Source: Nemertoderma westbladi (taxonomy: Eukaryota > Xenacoelomorpha > Nemertodermatida > Nemertodermatidae). Taken from it: a stretch of DNA of 64,000 nucleotides. Under the pieces are notes generated by a model. The model did no database searches. It was given only the letters and a program-made list of their open reading frames with translations, and was not told the DNA's origin. This document shows, in pieces, positions 31,911 through 41,330 of this stretch (position 1 is the first letter of the stretch; each line of letters begins with the position of its first letter). The DNA lies in the NCBI GenBank assembly GCA_032718475.1, contig JAUCBJ010006915.1, forward strand, positions 1 through 64,000. Reading direction: 5' to 3'. A program made the translations under genes and the position numbers.

Positions 31911-32563
31911 GCTAATAAAGATATTATAATAAAAAAATGTGACTATGATATGAAAAACACACCATAGCACAGAAAGTATAAATGATGAAAAAAATATTTT
32001 GTAACCAACAGAAAGCCAATTAAATTCTAGGAAAAGTCAATGAATTTCATAATAATACATAAAAATCATCATCATGAATTTCTAAAAATAAAAAGTGTTG
32101 GGCAGATTCTGCCCAACCCCAGGTGGAATAGGGTTAATGGGGGCATTCGGGGTCGCTAATTTCATTTCCGATGTCAGTTTAATTTGATGGAATGTCGTAT
32201 GTCCGTCTGTCAGTTGTCTGTGTGTCTTTCTTTCTTACATTCTGACAGACAGATTGGCAGACAGATATTCCATGATAACTCGAGAACTAAAGGAGATTTC
32301 TCTAAGCCGCTTTCAGATTTGAAATCCCCATTAAATTATTAAATTCTGCTCTAGATGCAATAAAAAACACAAATTTATGACATTTTTAGCAGGGGGGGGG
32401 GGGGGGTGGGGTTAACCCCCCCCCCCCCCCCCCCCCCCCCCTTGATAAATTCAAAACATTCTATAACATATTATTTATTATTATTATTATATTCTCATGA
32501 GTAGGAGGGAAACACAAAAGCGATATCCCTATGAAATGTCTCAAGACATATTGTGTAGCATAT
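31911..32563. other. Non-coding spacer with a G-tract/TTAA/C-tract junction
   Basis: AT-rich. GTTGGGCAGATTCTGCCCAAC (near 32097-32117) is an inverted repeat. An AATAGGGTTAA end occurs near 32136. 32392-32441 reads 15 G, T, GGGG, TTAA, then 27 C. No ORF. Confidence 0.5.
32392..32441. repeat. Poly-G / TTAA / poly-C inverted tract
   Basis: 15 G, one T, four G, TTAA, then 27 C in a row. TTAA is the target site of piggyBac-type elements; this looks like two element ends meeting at one TTAA. Confidence 0.75.
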
Positions 32564-34111
32564 TTAACCCTATTAAACCCGGGGGGGGGGGGGGGGGGTT
32601 TATTATAATTCTAAAAGAAACGCAGTTGGGAATCTAAAATTTTATGACTTTTCCTAAAAATCTATTGTCTTCCTAGTAGAGAAAACCGTTTTCAAAAATA
32701 TTGGGTACTTTTCGAGTTATAGCACCATTTTTTAACCCTACTTTTGGCACTTTTTATGAGACGTTTTTTGAAAATTACATTTCAATAAATATGAATTGTA
32801 ACATCTCTATTTTGGATTTACACCGGTTTTTTGGTGTTAGAAATTTGATGGAATTCATATAAATTGATTTAGAAATTTCAAACTTGTTTTTTTCGGTGGG
32901 TGCCAAATTTTGGTTCCAGCCCCAAATTTTGAAATAAGTCAATTTTGTAAATTGATTGTTTGAAACTTGTTTTTTACGCAATTGGGGTTTTTTGGGTTTC
33001 TGGATTCGTTGAAATATGTACGAGTTGCACTAAGCGTATCAAACTTGTATTTTTCGGTTCTGTGTGCAAATTTTGGTGCTAGCACAAAATTTTGAAAATC
33101 CATTCAATAGATAAAATTGCTTGTGACAATTTATTTCTTGCGTTTTAGAGGTTTATGGCTGTTCTGAATTCAATGGAAAATTTAATTATCGAACTAGACA
33201 TCTCAAACTTGTATTTTTCGGATGTGGGTGCAAAATGTGGTGCTAGCACCAAATTTTGAAAACCATCAAATATATCAATTGATTGTGTCAACTTGTTTCT
33301 TGCGTTATACGGGTTTGTGATGGTTCTGAATTCAATGGAATCAGTAAAAATTTCATAAGAGTTCTCAAACTTGTATTTTTCGCCAGTGGGTGAAAATTGT
33401 TGTGCAAGCACCAAATTTTGGAAAATATGCAAATTGATAAGTAGATAGTATCACCTTGTTTCTTGCGTTATACGGGTTTATGAGGGTCCTGAATCCGATG
33501 GAATCAATAAAAACAGCGCTGGACATCGCAAACTTGTACTTTTTGGTGATGGGTACGAAATTAGGTGCTAGCACCAAAATTTGCCAAATTACGCCGAAAA
33601 ATACATGTAGCAATGATCTGGCATATTAGAAATGTATTCCATTAGAATCAGCGCCCTCGAAAACCTGAAAATGTGAATTTATAGCATCGTATAAGTGAAT
33701 TAAAAATTTTGTGTTCTAACTGAAAAGTGCTGGTTACTTGTTTTTTTCATTTTTTTCCTACGCAGAGAGGACTAAACAGCCATTTATAGTAATCATATCA
33801 TTTTTTAATATTTTCCAATGTATTTTGCACCCCAGAAATCCTGTATTGAAAAATAATTAGCCGAAAATGTAACTTTCAAATTTGGTGAAAATTGTGCACT
33901 ACTTGTAATTTTGGTGCTGCAATATAACCACCCCAGTACATTTTTTCGAAATTTTTTCGGTCGGATCCAGACAAGTGATACCTACGTACAAATAAAAAAT
34001 CAGACGTTTTCGTAAATATTTGTAGATTTTAGAGGGAGGGGTCAATATGACCCCCCCCCCCCCCCCCCGGTATTTGTACAACATTTTATAGCCCGGTACT
34101 AATAGGGTTAA
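32564..34111. mobile_element. TTAA-bounded non-autonomous DNA element (piggyBac-like) carrying a tandem array
   Basis: The left end TTAACCCTATTA and the right end TAATAGGGTTAA are perfect 12-bp inverted repeats including the TTAA. Next to them are an 18-G tract (32581-32598) and an 18-C tract (34051-34068). The right end interrupts the Bel-D RT exactly at TTAA (34108-34111). No transposase. The interior is largely a 162-bp tandem array. The left flank does not clearly resume Bel-D, so a later rearrangement is possible. Confidence 0.65.
32750..33620. repeat. 162-bp satellite-like tandem array (about 5 units)
   Basis: Five diverged units. The landmark TTTTTCGGxxxTGGGTG-like block recurs near 32889, 33051, 33212, 33375 and 33538 (spacing 161-163 bp). 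Each is followed by AATTTTGGTGCTAGCACCAAATTTTG or a variant, containing the palindrome GGTGCTAGCACC, which is perfect in the 33240 and 33565 units. Minus-strand frames across it are repeat artefacts. Confidence 0.8.
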
Positions 34112-34566
34112 GGCGTACATGGTGCAGTTGGGGCTGTCCCTGGCTCCGAAAACTCTTACCTGCATTTGGTAAGTTTCTGGCGGAAGTTCTAAATTTCCGT
34201 CCGGATACCAAAGAAACTGTAAACTGTCCCTGTCCCGCTCCAATGCCTTAACCTGGTGAAACATGGCCTCTACGTCACAGGTGAAAGCCACTTTGCGTTG
34301 TCTAAAACGCATTAGGACTCCCATGAGGTAATTATTCATATTCGGCCCGTCCATCAATTCGCTGTTCATAGACATCCCTTGAGTCGCCTCAAAGCAAGTG
34401 GGTAATTGTTAACGAGCTTAGGTTGTCCATTGCGCCACAACATGCCAACCTCATAGTGGCCATTCGCGGTCCGGCGAATGGTATCTCTCATAATATTTAA
34501 TGACCGTTTTTCCTGTTCTGACATAGCGGTCTCGTAACTACCGGGTTCTGCTGAGTCCTGTTCCAA
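34112..34566 (-). pseudogene. Bel-D reverse transcriptase, N-terminal fragment
   Basis: Two overlapping frames (34566-34366 and 34375 downward). The first has GSYETAMSEQEKRSLNIM and LPLALRR-like connection sequence. The second starts SMNSELMDGPNMNNYL and includes FTCDVEAMFHQV (first catalytic Asp of RT) and FGARDSPN. The part between them (fingers) is deleted, compared with Bel-C. The catalytic YMDD would lie beyond the TTAA break. Confidence 0.85.
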
Positions 34567-34672
34567 CCATTGAATGGTCCGTTCAGTCAGCAGTCAGTCA
34601 AGCGCTGCTTGCACTGCGCCATGGTCCTCGTCCACGTCTTCGTCCGCTGCGGTGGCTAGTGTCAATGTGTCT

Positions 34673-34692
34673 GGTAGGCTCGCAAGCCTTCC
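34673..34692 (-). repeat. Family-1 palindrome, Bel-D linker copy 3
   Basis: Exact consensus, read as GRLASLP. Confidence 0.85.
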
Positions 34693-34750
34693 GGTGTCAC
34701 TAGTCGGCGTCGAATCGTCTTGTGGCGGTTTGACAACCTTTTGATCTGTC

Positions 34751-34770
34751 GGTAGGCTCGCAAGCTTTCC
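34751..34770 (-). repeat. Family-1 palindrome, Bel-D linker copy 2
   Basis: One mismatch (AAGCTTTCC), read as GKLASLP. Confidence 0.85.
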
Positions 34771-34828
34771 AAGATCAATGACCGGTGTCGAAGCCTGGTG
34801 GGTGGGGTCAATGACCTTCGGATTTTTT

Positions 34829-34848
34829 GGTAGGCTCGCAAGCCTTCC
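34829..34848 (-). repeat. Family-1 palindrome, Bel-D linker copy 1
   Basis: Exact consensus, read as GRLASLP; 78 bp from the next copy. Confidence 0.85.
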
Positions 34849-34929
34849 AAAATCCTCGTTCATCGAGTCATCCACAGCAACAACCCTTTGGCCTTCGGTA
34901 GTCAATACAACCTGGTTTACTGCAAGTAG

Positions 34930-35766
34930 TTATAAGTCAGAGGCCCGTATGGTCATGTCCAGATCAGTTACGTCAGTATCGGTGGCGTCTGCGTTAGCGA
35001 TGCAAGTCTGTCGTAGTGCAGTCTGTACAATTGGACCACGGTAGTGTGAATGAGAATTATCTATAGTGTTAGTCAATAAACTACACGTACTCAAAACGTC
35101 GTCCTCCTGGTCACTTACCTCTAGTGAACATACTGGTGCTCTAGTATACCAACCTATGGGAGTTCTACATGCGTAGGGGTTGCCCGCTGTAATAACAGAT
35201 GGGCGTGTCTCCCATACCTGATGTAAGTTAAACTGGTCTGTCCCAATTAACATCGCAATAGAATGATAATTAACAGGACATTCCGGTATTCCAAGGTGTC
35301 GGAAATACTTAAAATCTTCCGGTGATTGCTCTGGCACAGGGCCAAGAAAGTTACTAAAGTCCTTCATAGCTGCAAAGGTTAAATTTCTTACCGGAAGTAA
35401 TGAGTGCTCCTCCTTGCTGTGTTCCGCTTTGGAAAGAAGAGTGTCTAAGGTTAGTTTTACTCTTGTCACTGGGATCGCTCTCTTACCATGCATGCTGCTT
35501 ACAGTATACTGAGCAGTCTTACCTTGACTCATGTCCGTAACCACGTCGGCTACTTGTTCGTCGACATAACTATGTGATGACGCAGAGTCTAAGATAGCGT
35601 ATATATGCTTGCTCCCTCGGGTTCTGGTAATCTTTATAGGAATCACTCTAAACCCTTTCAATTGGTGCTGTGTGAGGAGTGTTACCGATGGCTGTTCCTC
35701 ACCCGCATGCACGTAAAATGTGTCGTCTTCCTCCTCGTCCTCGTCCGATGATCCCGATTGATCCAT
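34930..35766 (-). pseudogene. Bel-D aspartic protease region (DUF1758 type)
   Basis: AILDSASSHSYVDEQVADVV (about 35600) is the same active-site strand as in Bel-A, with D-S-A. Then come MLIGTDQFNLHQVW and TPIGWYTRAPVCSLE, preceding the linker. Overlaps the end of the gag frame by about 85 bp in another phase, so a frameshift separates gag and protease in this copy, as in Bel-A. Confidence 0.85.
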
Positions 35767-36620
35767 ACAATCCGCGTAGAAAGTACGAACCTCGCGCGCG
35801 GCGAACGCTCCTTATAAAGCGCGTCGCATCTAGCCGCTTTATCTGGATGCTCTCGTCGAAAGCGTCTGGTCGGAGTATGACTGGTTGTGCAAAGTAACGC
35901 GTCATGGTTACGTCCACACAGAGGACATGTATCGTCGCTCGGGCAATCCTTCCGGACGTGTCCTGGCTTCGTACATCTCCAGCAAGATTCCAAAGATCGA
36001 ATTTGAAGTCTTCTCTCTTCGATTCCTAACTCCTTAAAAGCGCGACATCCACGTAGTTTATGTCCGCTATGGTTTCTGCCGTTCCTCTCGCAGTATGAGC
36101 ATCCCACAAAGTCTGCCGGCAACTGTTGTCGTGGCTGCGTGGTGCCGATAGGCGTCAGAACTTTAGAAGTCTCAGTAGGGGTGGCGTAGGTAACGGCTTT
36201 CGCATTCGTTGGAAACGGTTTAGTCCGAGTCGGCGCAGAAATAGCTATCCCTTCTGCCGCAATATGGTGATCAGTATAGTTCGATCGAGTCTCGATCACG
36301 GCCTCCCATGAAATCAGTTGGTAGACGTCGGTGAGTTTCAGTAGCCCGCCGGCTTCTTCACGCTGGTACTCGATGCGTCGCCATTCTCGTCGAAGTCGAT
36401 GATGAAGTCTACCGATTATTCGAATGAGAACTGTCGGTGCGTTAGCGTATTCGAGTTGTCCAATGGACCATAAAGTCCCTATAGCGTTTTTAATTTCGTC
36501 CGTGAGTCGTAAAAGGTCGATCAGTTTCAAAATGCTGTCTCCTCTGCAGAGGTCTTCAATAATGGATTTAGCCATGGCGACGTTACCTCCGTAAATCGAA
36601 TATAAACGGTCGTATGCCAA
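35682..36620 (-). pseudogene. Bel-D gag C-terminal part with zinc knuckles
   Basis: Begins in the DUF1759-type region (FELAYDRLYSIYGG) and includes LTDVYQLISWEAVIETRSNY, as in Bel-A. Cys/His motifs: CSYCERNGRNHSGHKLRGC, CWRCTKPGHVRKDC (CCHC) and CPLCGRNHDALLC. Nucleocapsid function expected. Separated from the upstream gag by a frameshift near 36650. Confidence 0.85.
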
Positions 36621-37238
36621 CTCAAATGCATCTGGAACACCGATAAAGGTTTCCGCTAATCGTTTCGGCTCACCAGACAGGACTTGGAGTAAGTGTTAAA
36701 CTTCTCCGTTGAGGTGAAAGTGCACTTAGCGATCTGGGACTCTACGTAGTCTACCAGTGTTCGCCAGTGTTTCGCGTTGCCAGAGAACTTCGGCGGTTGC
36801 TGTGCCGGTAATCCATGTCTAGCCGCGAATTTCACAATCTCGCTAACCAAATCCAACTGTCCGCGTCCCTGTTCGGTGGTGTCGTCCAGTTGTTCGTGAT
36901 CGATCCGACGGTTGCGCTTCGAGTCGCTCTTCGAGTTGAGCTAGTCGGTCTGTCATCTCGGTGAACTGTTTGGCGCTGATCGTTTCCACTGGTTGCAACG
37001 TGGGTTTCCGAAAAGGTGTTTCTCGTGGAGGATTGTCGATGTAGGGGTTCGTCGATCTCTCCTCCCGTTTGTAATCAGCCTCTGCTGCCGCTCCAGTACG
37101 GAATACTTCCCGTTCCGTCGACTCCGAGTCGCTAGATGAGTCGCTGTCATCCGGATAAGGTGGTTGACGGGTTCGCGTCTGGCGTATTACCTTTTGTCTC
37201 ATTTGTTGGGGTCTAGAATCTGTGGTTCTCCGTCGTTC

Positions 37239-37258
37239 GGTAGGCTCGCAAGCCTTCC
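37239..37258 (-). repeat. Family-1 palindrome in Bel-D gag (WKACEPT frame, distal)
   Basis: Exact consensus, read in a different phase from the linker copies. Confidence 0.85.
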
Positions 37259-37331
37259 ACGAAGTCATAGGTCTTGTTAAACATTGTTCGATCCTGCGGG
37301 TACTACCCACATCTGTCCTCCTCCGTTGTTC

Positions 37332-37351
37332 GGTAGGCTCGCAAGCCTTCC
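37332..37351 (-). repeat. Family-1 palindrome in Bel-D gag (WKACEPT frame, proximal)
   Basis: Exact consensus, within the 93-bp duplication. Confidence 0.85.
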
Positions 37352-38332
37352 ACGAAGTCGTAGGTTGCGTCGAACATTGTGTCAAAAGTCGAGTAAAGTA
37401 GTCGGGTTTCGTAGTCGGTCTATAAATAACTGGGTTCGCACAGCACGTCACAGGTTTAACTGCTAACGGCTTACTTACCTGTTTAATTGTCATAAACTCA
37501 GGTTCCTCTCTTCCTACAAGTAGACTACGAATTACTGTAGGTGGACTAGATACATTACCTGCTAAAATTGGCGATGAAGTTGCCCTAGGTTGCGGTATTT
37601 CCGTCACAACAAACCTGTTACCTTGCGTCGAGCGCACAGGTGTTAATTCCTTAGGTTTCGTAACAAAGACCGGTTTTATCGGAGTCGTGGGTTTGAGCAT
37701 AGGAATCACTTGTGGAAAACGTTCACAGTAATCCTCGACGAACTCATCTCTTCGATCCATCGCTCCAATACTTCCTTCCTCGATTCGCTTCTGTATCCCG
37801 CGATATCGAGCTTCCAGGTGATCCAGGGCAGACAAATCGTGCGCTGCCTCGCGCGATATTCGATTCAATTCGAACTGTAGTTGCATCTCCCTTTCGCGTC
37901 GATCTGCTACTTGTTGTTGTGCCGCTAACTCCGCTTCTTGTATCGCTAGTCGAGCGTTAATCTGTCTCACTTCCATCTCGGCGCGAGCGTCAGATGCCGC
38001 TTTCTTCCGAGCCAACTCCGCTGCGTTTGCTGTCGCAACTCGTGCTAATTCATTGGCTGCAGCTTCTCGTGCCAAATCTTCCTCCAATCTTCTTAACTCC
38101 AAGGCATCGACTTCTGCTTGCGCTTTGAGTTGCGCAATCTTCGCCTCGTCTTCTCTCTGCTGTTTCTCTCTCTCGATGGCGATCTGTGCCATCTGTCGTT
38201 GCGCTTCTTCCTCGAAGACTTGTTGTCGGCGTGCAACTTCCTGTTGTTGTCGAGTATTGTCAGACGCTGTTCTACTATCGTCGCCAACGTCGCTTCGCAT
38301 GCTAACGAATGATCTATCCATCGGTGGATTTT

Positions 38333-38352
38333 GGTAGGCTCGCGAGCCTTCC
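38333..38352 (-). repeat. Family-1 palindrome in Bel-D gag (EGSRAY frame)
   Basis: GGTAGGCTCGCGAGCCTTCC, read in the third phase (TEGSRAYQ). Confidence 0.85.
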
Positions 38353-39077
38353 GTAGTGATAACTTCCGTCGTCCCTCGCGGTTCGACTTCCGGTTCTTCG
38401 ATCAGTACGCCGTTTCTACGAAGAAAATTGGTGAGCATCTCCAACCTCCCGTCCAAGCAATAAAGTTCTTCTTCCTCTTCGGGTTGTAACAACGCGTCCG
38501 AAACTGACTCACCTAGCAGTTGGTCGAACTGCTCCTGTTGAGCCAATATTATTACTGACTTAAACTGGATAATGCTTTCTCTCGCACTTACCAACTTATC
38601 TATTATCTTTACCTGAGTAAAGTTGTCGCCACGCAACTCTGCGAGTTCGTGTAAACCTTTCAGTTTATCTACGGAGGCATGTACCCTTCTTTCTATCCTT
38701 ACCTGTAAGGTGTAGAACTCGTATCTCGACATCGGGGCGGTTAACTCGCGTAAAACGCGAAAACCTTCTCCGAGGTTTCGAGTAATCTGGGCCATGTGTC
38801 CTCCTATACTTCTAATGACATTTTCTTGGCTTCCCGCCAAGCTTACCATGTCTGGTTCCCGTGACCTGGTCTGCGGGATTGTAAGGAAATCCTCGATCCT
38901 GCCGTCGCCATGCATTGCGGCTTCCGGTATTTCCGTTTGGGGTACCGGCGACGCACGCGGTGTGACATCGGTGGAATCTCGGGTTCTCCTTCTCGGTTCG
39001 TCTACTGTCGATATGTCCGGGTCGCACGAGTCATAGTCGGTAGGGGGGTATTGAGTCGAATGCGGTGTGTCACTCAT

Positions 39078-39978
39078 GTCTTATTATATACGTCAAGTAC
39101 GGGTAATAAAATGTCAAAGTATCTGAATGTTGAAATGTCAAAATTACCTTGGTATATATATAGTATATATATACCCTAACCGGTACAAATAAATCAACAA
39201 AGTCAGAATGTCGAAATGTCGAAATGTCCAAATGTCAAACTTACCTTGATATATATATATATCATATAAATACCCTAACCGGTACAAATAAAACTAACAA
39301 AGTATATAATAAATATGTAATAATCTAGCCTACCGGCTAAATTTGTACGAATAAGTGAGATAACGGTATACGTTACCAAAATGTAGATCAACAATTACAA
39401 ATAATAGGCAAAACAGCAACGTCTAACGGCAAAATAAGTACCAACAACACTACTAATTAGACAGTGAAACCCACAAAACTACTGTGCTTTCTTAAGTTTG
39501 AACGACATGAGTCGTAAAACTTACGCTCCTTTGATCTTCCAGTCGTGCAAATTCCCAAATACAAACCGGACGTGGGTCGTTCCGTTTTTCGGCGGCGCGG
39601 ACGAATTTTTTGTCTCCCAAACTTTGCGAAAAGCGGTCTAATCCTCGAAGCGGTCCAGAAATGAGTCCTTGAGTCCTGAAAAGTCGAAGGTGAGAGTTTT
39701 ACTTCTACTCTACGAAAAATCTTCCTAGGTACCGATACAACTTGGTCTTTAAACCCTATGTACCTTTTCAAGTACCGAAAAGTAACACCGCACACACACG
39801 GCGTAAAACAAAATGCTACAAACTAACTATTAGCTAGTCAAATATTAAATACGAAACTACTAGCTACCCTAAAAGCCTACTGAAGCAGGGGACGTTTTAC
39901 AAATTACTAATTTTTACTAACCTTAAATTTTTAAATATCTCCTACTTACAATAGCTAACAGTATGACTGTGTTACGGT
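39078..39978. other. Leader-like spacer above Bel-D
   Basis: 39140-39300 has a roughly 95-bp tandem duplication ending in ACCCTAACCGGTACAAATAAA (ends near 39193 and 39293), with TATATATA runs. A 112-codon minus-strand frame (39457-39795) has no recognisable features. May contain the Bel-D leader or LTR. Confidence 0.45.
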
Positions 39979-40031
39979 ATATGGCGCTGTACCTACATTA
40001 TGTAATATATTAGTCCGTTATACTGTACATA

Positions 40032-41330
40032 CAGTCCCTATCTCATTCTGAATATTATTTCTCAAACTGGGTATCATTTCTCAAACCGTTTACTAATGAT
40101 AGTCAACGGAGAATTTCAGTAGGTAAGACTAGGGTAAGAGTTGAGAAATCAGAAAGATGCAGCCAGCTCAATCTAACTCAAACTAAAGTCTGGCGCCATG
40201 GTTGGAGTTAGGTTGACCTCCAACTGTGCCATACTCAGCATTACTCTTCCTGTACGGGATGGATAATTACTCTGGTTGAGTGAGGTACCACATGGGGAAG
40301 GGGCCTCTGTCTGTTAGTGTTGCTTGGGCTCTTGAGTTACATAAGCTGGGCAGGCCGGCTTGCGTGTGTCTCATAAAAGACATGTCAATCACACAGTTCC
40401 TTTGTGGGCTTTACTAAATGTATGTTGTTAACTAAACTACACTGGCTCTGTCTGTTTGTAGAGAAAGTTTTAATTCTGGGAATATTGTTGTGGGAAATTG
40501 GTGCTCTGTTGTCTGTCTGTTTGATGTCAATTGGTGCCTTACAAGACATATCAGTTCAACAATCGAATGGTTAATTAAGAATTATTAGTGCATATGGGAC
40601 CTCGCAACACACCCCCCCCCCCCCCCCCCCCACCCCCCTCCCATAAATATGGCCCTGTCTATAATTACAGAGGTTTCCTCTGGCCCCTTTGCCCGGTATG
40701 CCCACACCCGGATATATTGCGAATAATTGTGTTGACGATGTAATAGAGAATTAAACATTAGTAAAACATTAGTAAAACATTAAAGTTAAACATTAGAAAC
40801 ATTAGCGAAATATACGCGACATTAAAATAAATTTATAAAATTGGTTGGTTATATTATATGGTTATATTTTAATGTAAAATAACGTTAATATGTTATGAGT
40901 CATATATACTTAATAAATGTAATAAAAAATTAATTTAGTTTAATTAGTAGATCGAGTAGTTTATTCGAGATTTAGATTAATTAATAATTTAGCATATAAT
41001 TTTTTTATTCTGAAATTTAAAAATAAATTGAGTCACTGAGTCTGCAACTTAATTCTCACTGTCTACTGGAGTTAATTACACACAAACAAATCAAGTTTAG
41101 GGAATGTTATAACAGCAGGAGACCATCAAACCCGTAGGCAGAGTATAACAGAAGCGAGTGGGCCATTAAACACAGACAGCTTGTTGTATGAATGCTACAC
41201 AGTGCACAGTGGGTGGTTACGCGAGTTTGAGTTGGGTTTGAGTAAACCAGACAGGTTTGAGTTAGTAAGAGTGAGGTAAGAGAAAAGGTACCCAGTTTGA
41301 GAAACGGTATCTAGAATGAGATAGGGACTG
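40032..41330. mobile_element. TA-bounded MITE (Tc1/mariner-like ends) inside the left arm
   Basis: Begins CAGTCCCTATCTCATTCT and ends with the reverse complement AGAATGAGATAGGGACTG. Terminal inverted repeats of about 50 bp also share CTCAAACTGGGTA. It is flanked by TA on both sides (40030-40031, 41331-41332). The right arm of the large inverted repeat lacks it, giving an empty-site comparison. No transposase; carries a C-tract near 40613-40631. Confidence 0.8.

Larger units (their letters stand above)
34594..34905 (-). pseudogene. Bel-D protease-RT linker with three palindromes
   Basis: A low-complexity frame in which the family-1 palindrome is read three times as G(R/K)LASLP, about 78 bp apart, separated by Pro/Thr/Asp-rich segments. 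It belongs to the polyprotein between protease and RT. No domain. Confidence 0.65.
37239..37351 (-). repeat. 93-bp tandem duplication including a palindrome (Bel-D gag)
   Basis: The block TSWKACEPTE(Q)RRR occurs twice 93 bp apart (palindromes at 37239 and 37332) with the same downstream ACGAAGTC flank, so one palindrome was copied with its context. Confidence 0.75.
34112..39077 (-). mobile_element. Bel-D: Bel/Pao element (gag, protease, RT start) cut by a TTAA element
   Basis: Minus-strand order: large gag, knuckles, protease, Pro-rich linker, RT up to the palm, where similarity stops at TTAA (34108-34111). It has six family-1 palindromes: three in gag and three in the protease-RT linker. 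Its gag end and protease are closely similar to Bel-A, so it shows what Bel-A lost at its 5' end. No integrase or X present. Confidence 0.85.
36656..39077 (-). pseudogene. Bel-D gag N-terminal part (coiled coil)
   Basis: 744 codons to 36843, then continuing after a frameshift (36856-36656) into FAARHGLPAQQPPKFSGNAK, the start of the DUF1759-type region. The first 260 residues are mixed (MAQITRNLGEGFRVLREL helix). About 260-460 form a long charged coiled coil (QQQEVARRQQ, REAAANELARVATANAAELA). Then comes a Pro/Arg-rich linker with palindromes read as WKACEPT (twice) and EGSRAY (once). Start ATG 39077 follows AT-rich leader. Likely the assembly part of Gag. Confidence 0.75.

Noticed and set aside
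33145-33613. Minus-strand frames with repeated FGACTT/VLAPxF-like words
   Set aside because: They follow the 162-bp tandem array and have no start context or domain.
4739-38352. GRLASLP as a conserved protein motif
   Set aside because: The same 20 bp also reads as WKACEPT and EGSRAY and occurs in non-coding spacers, so the conservation is at nucleic-acid level.
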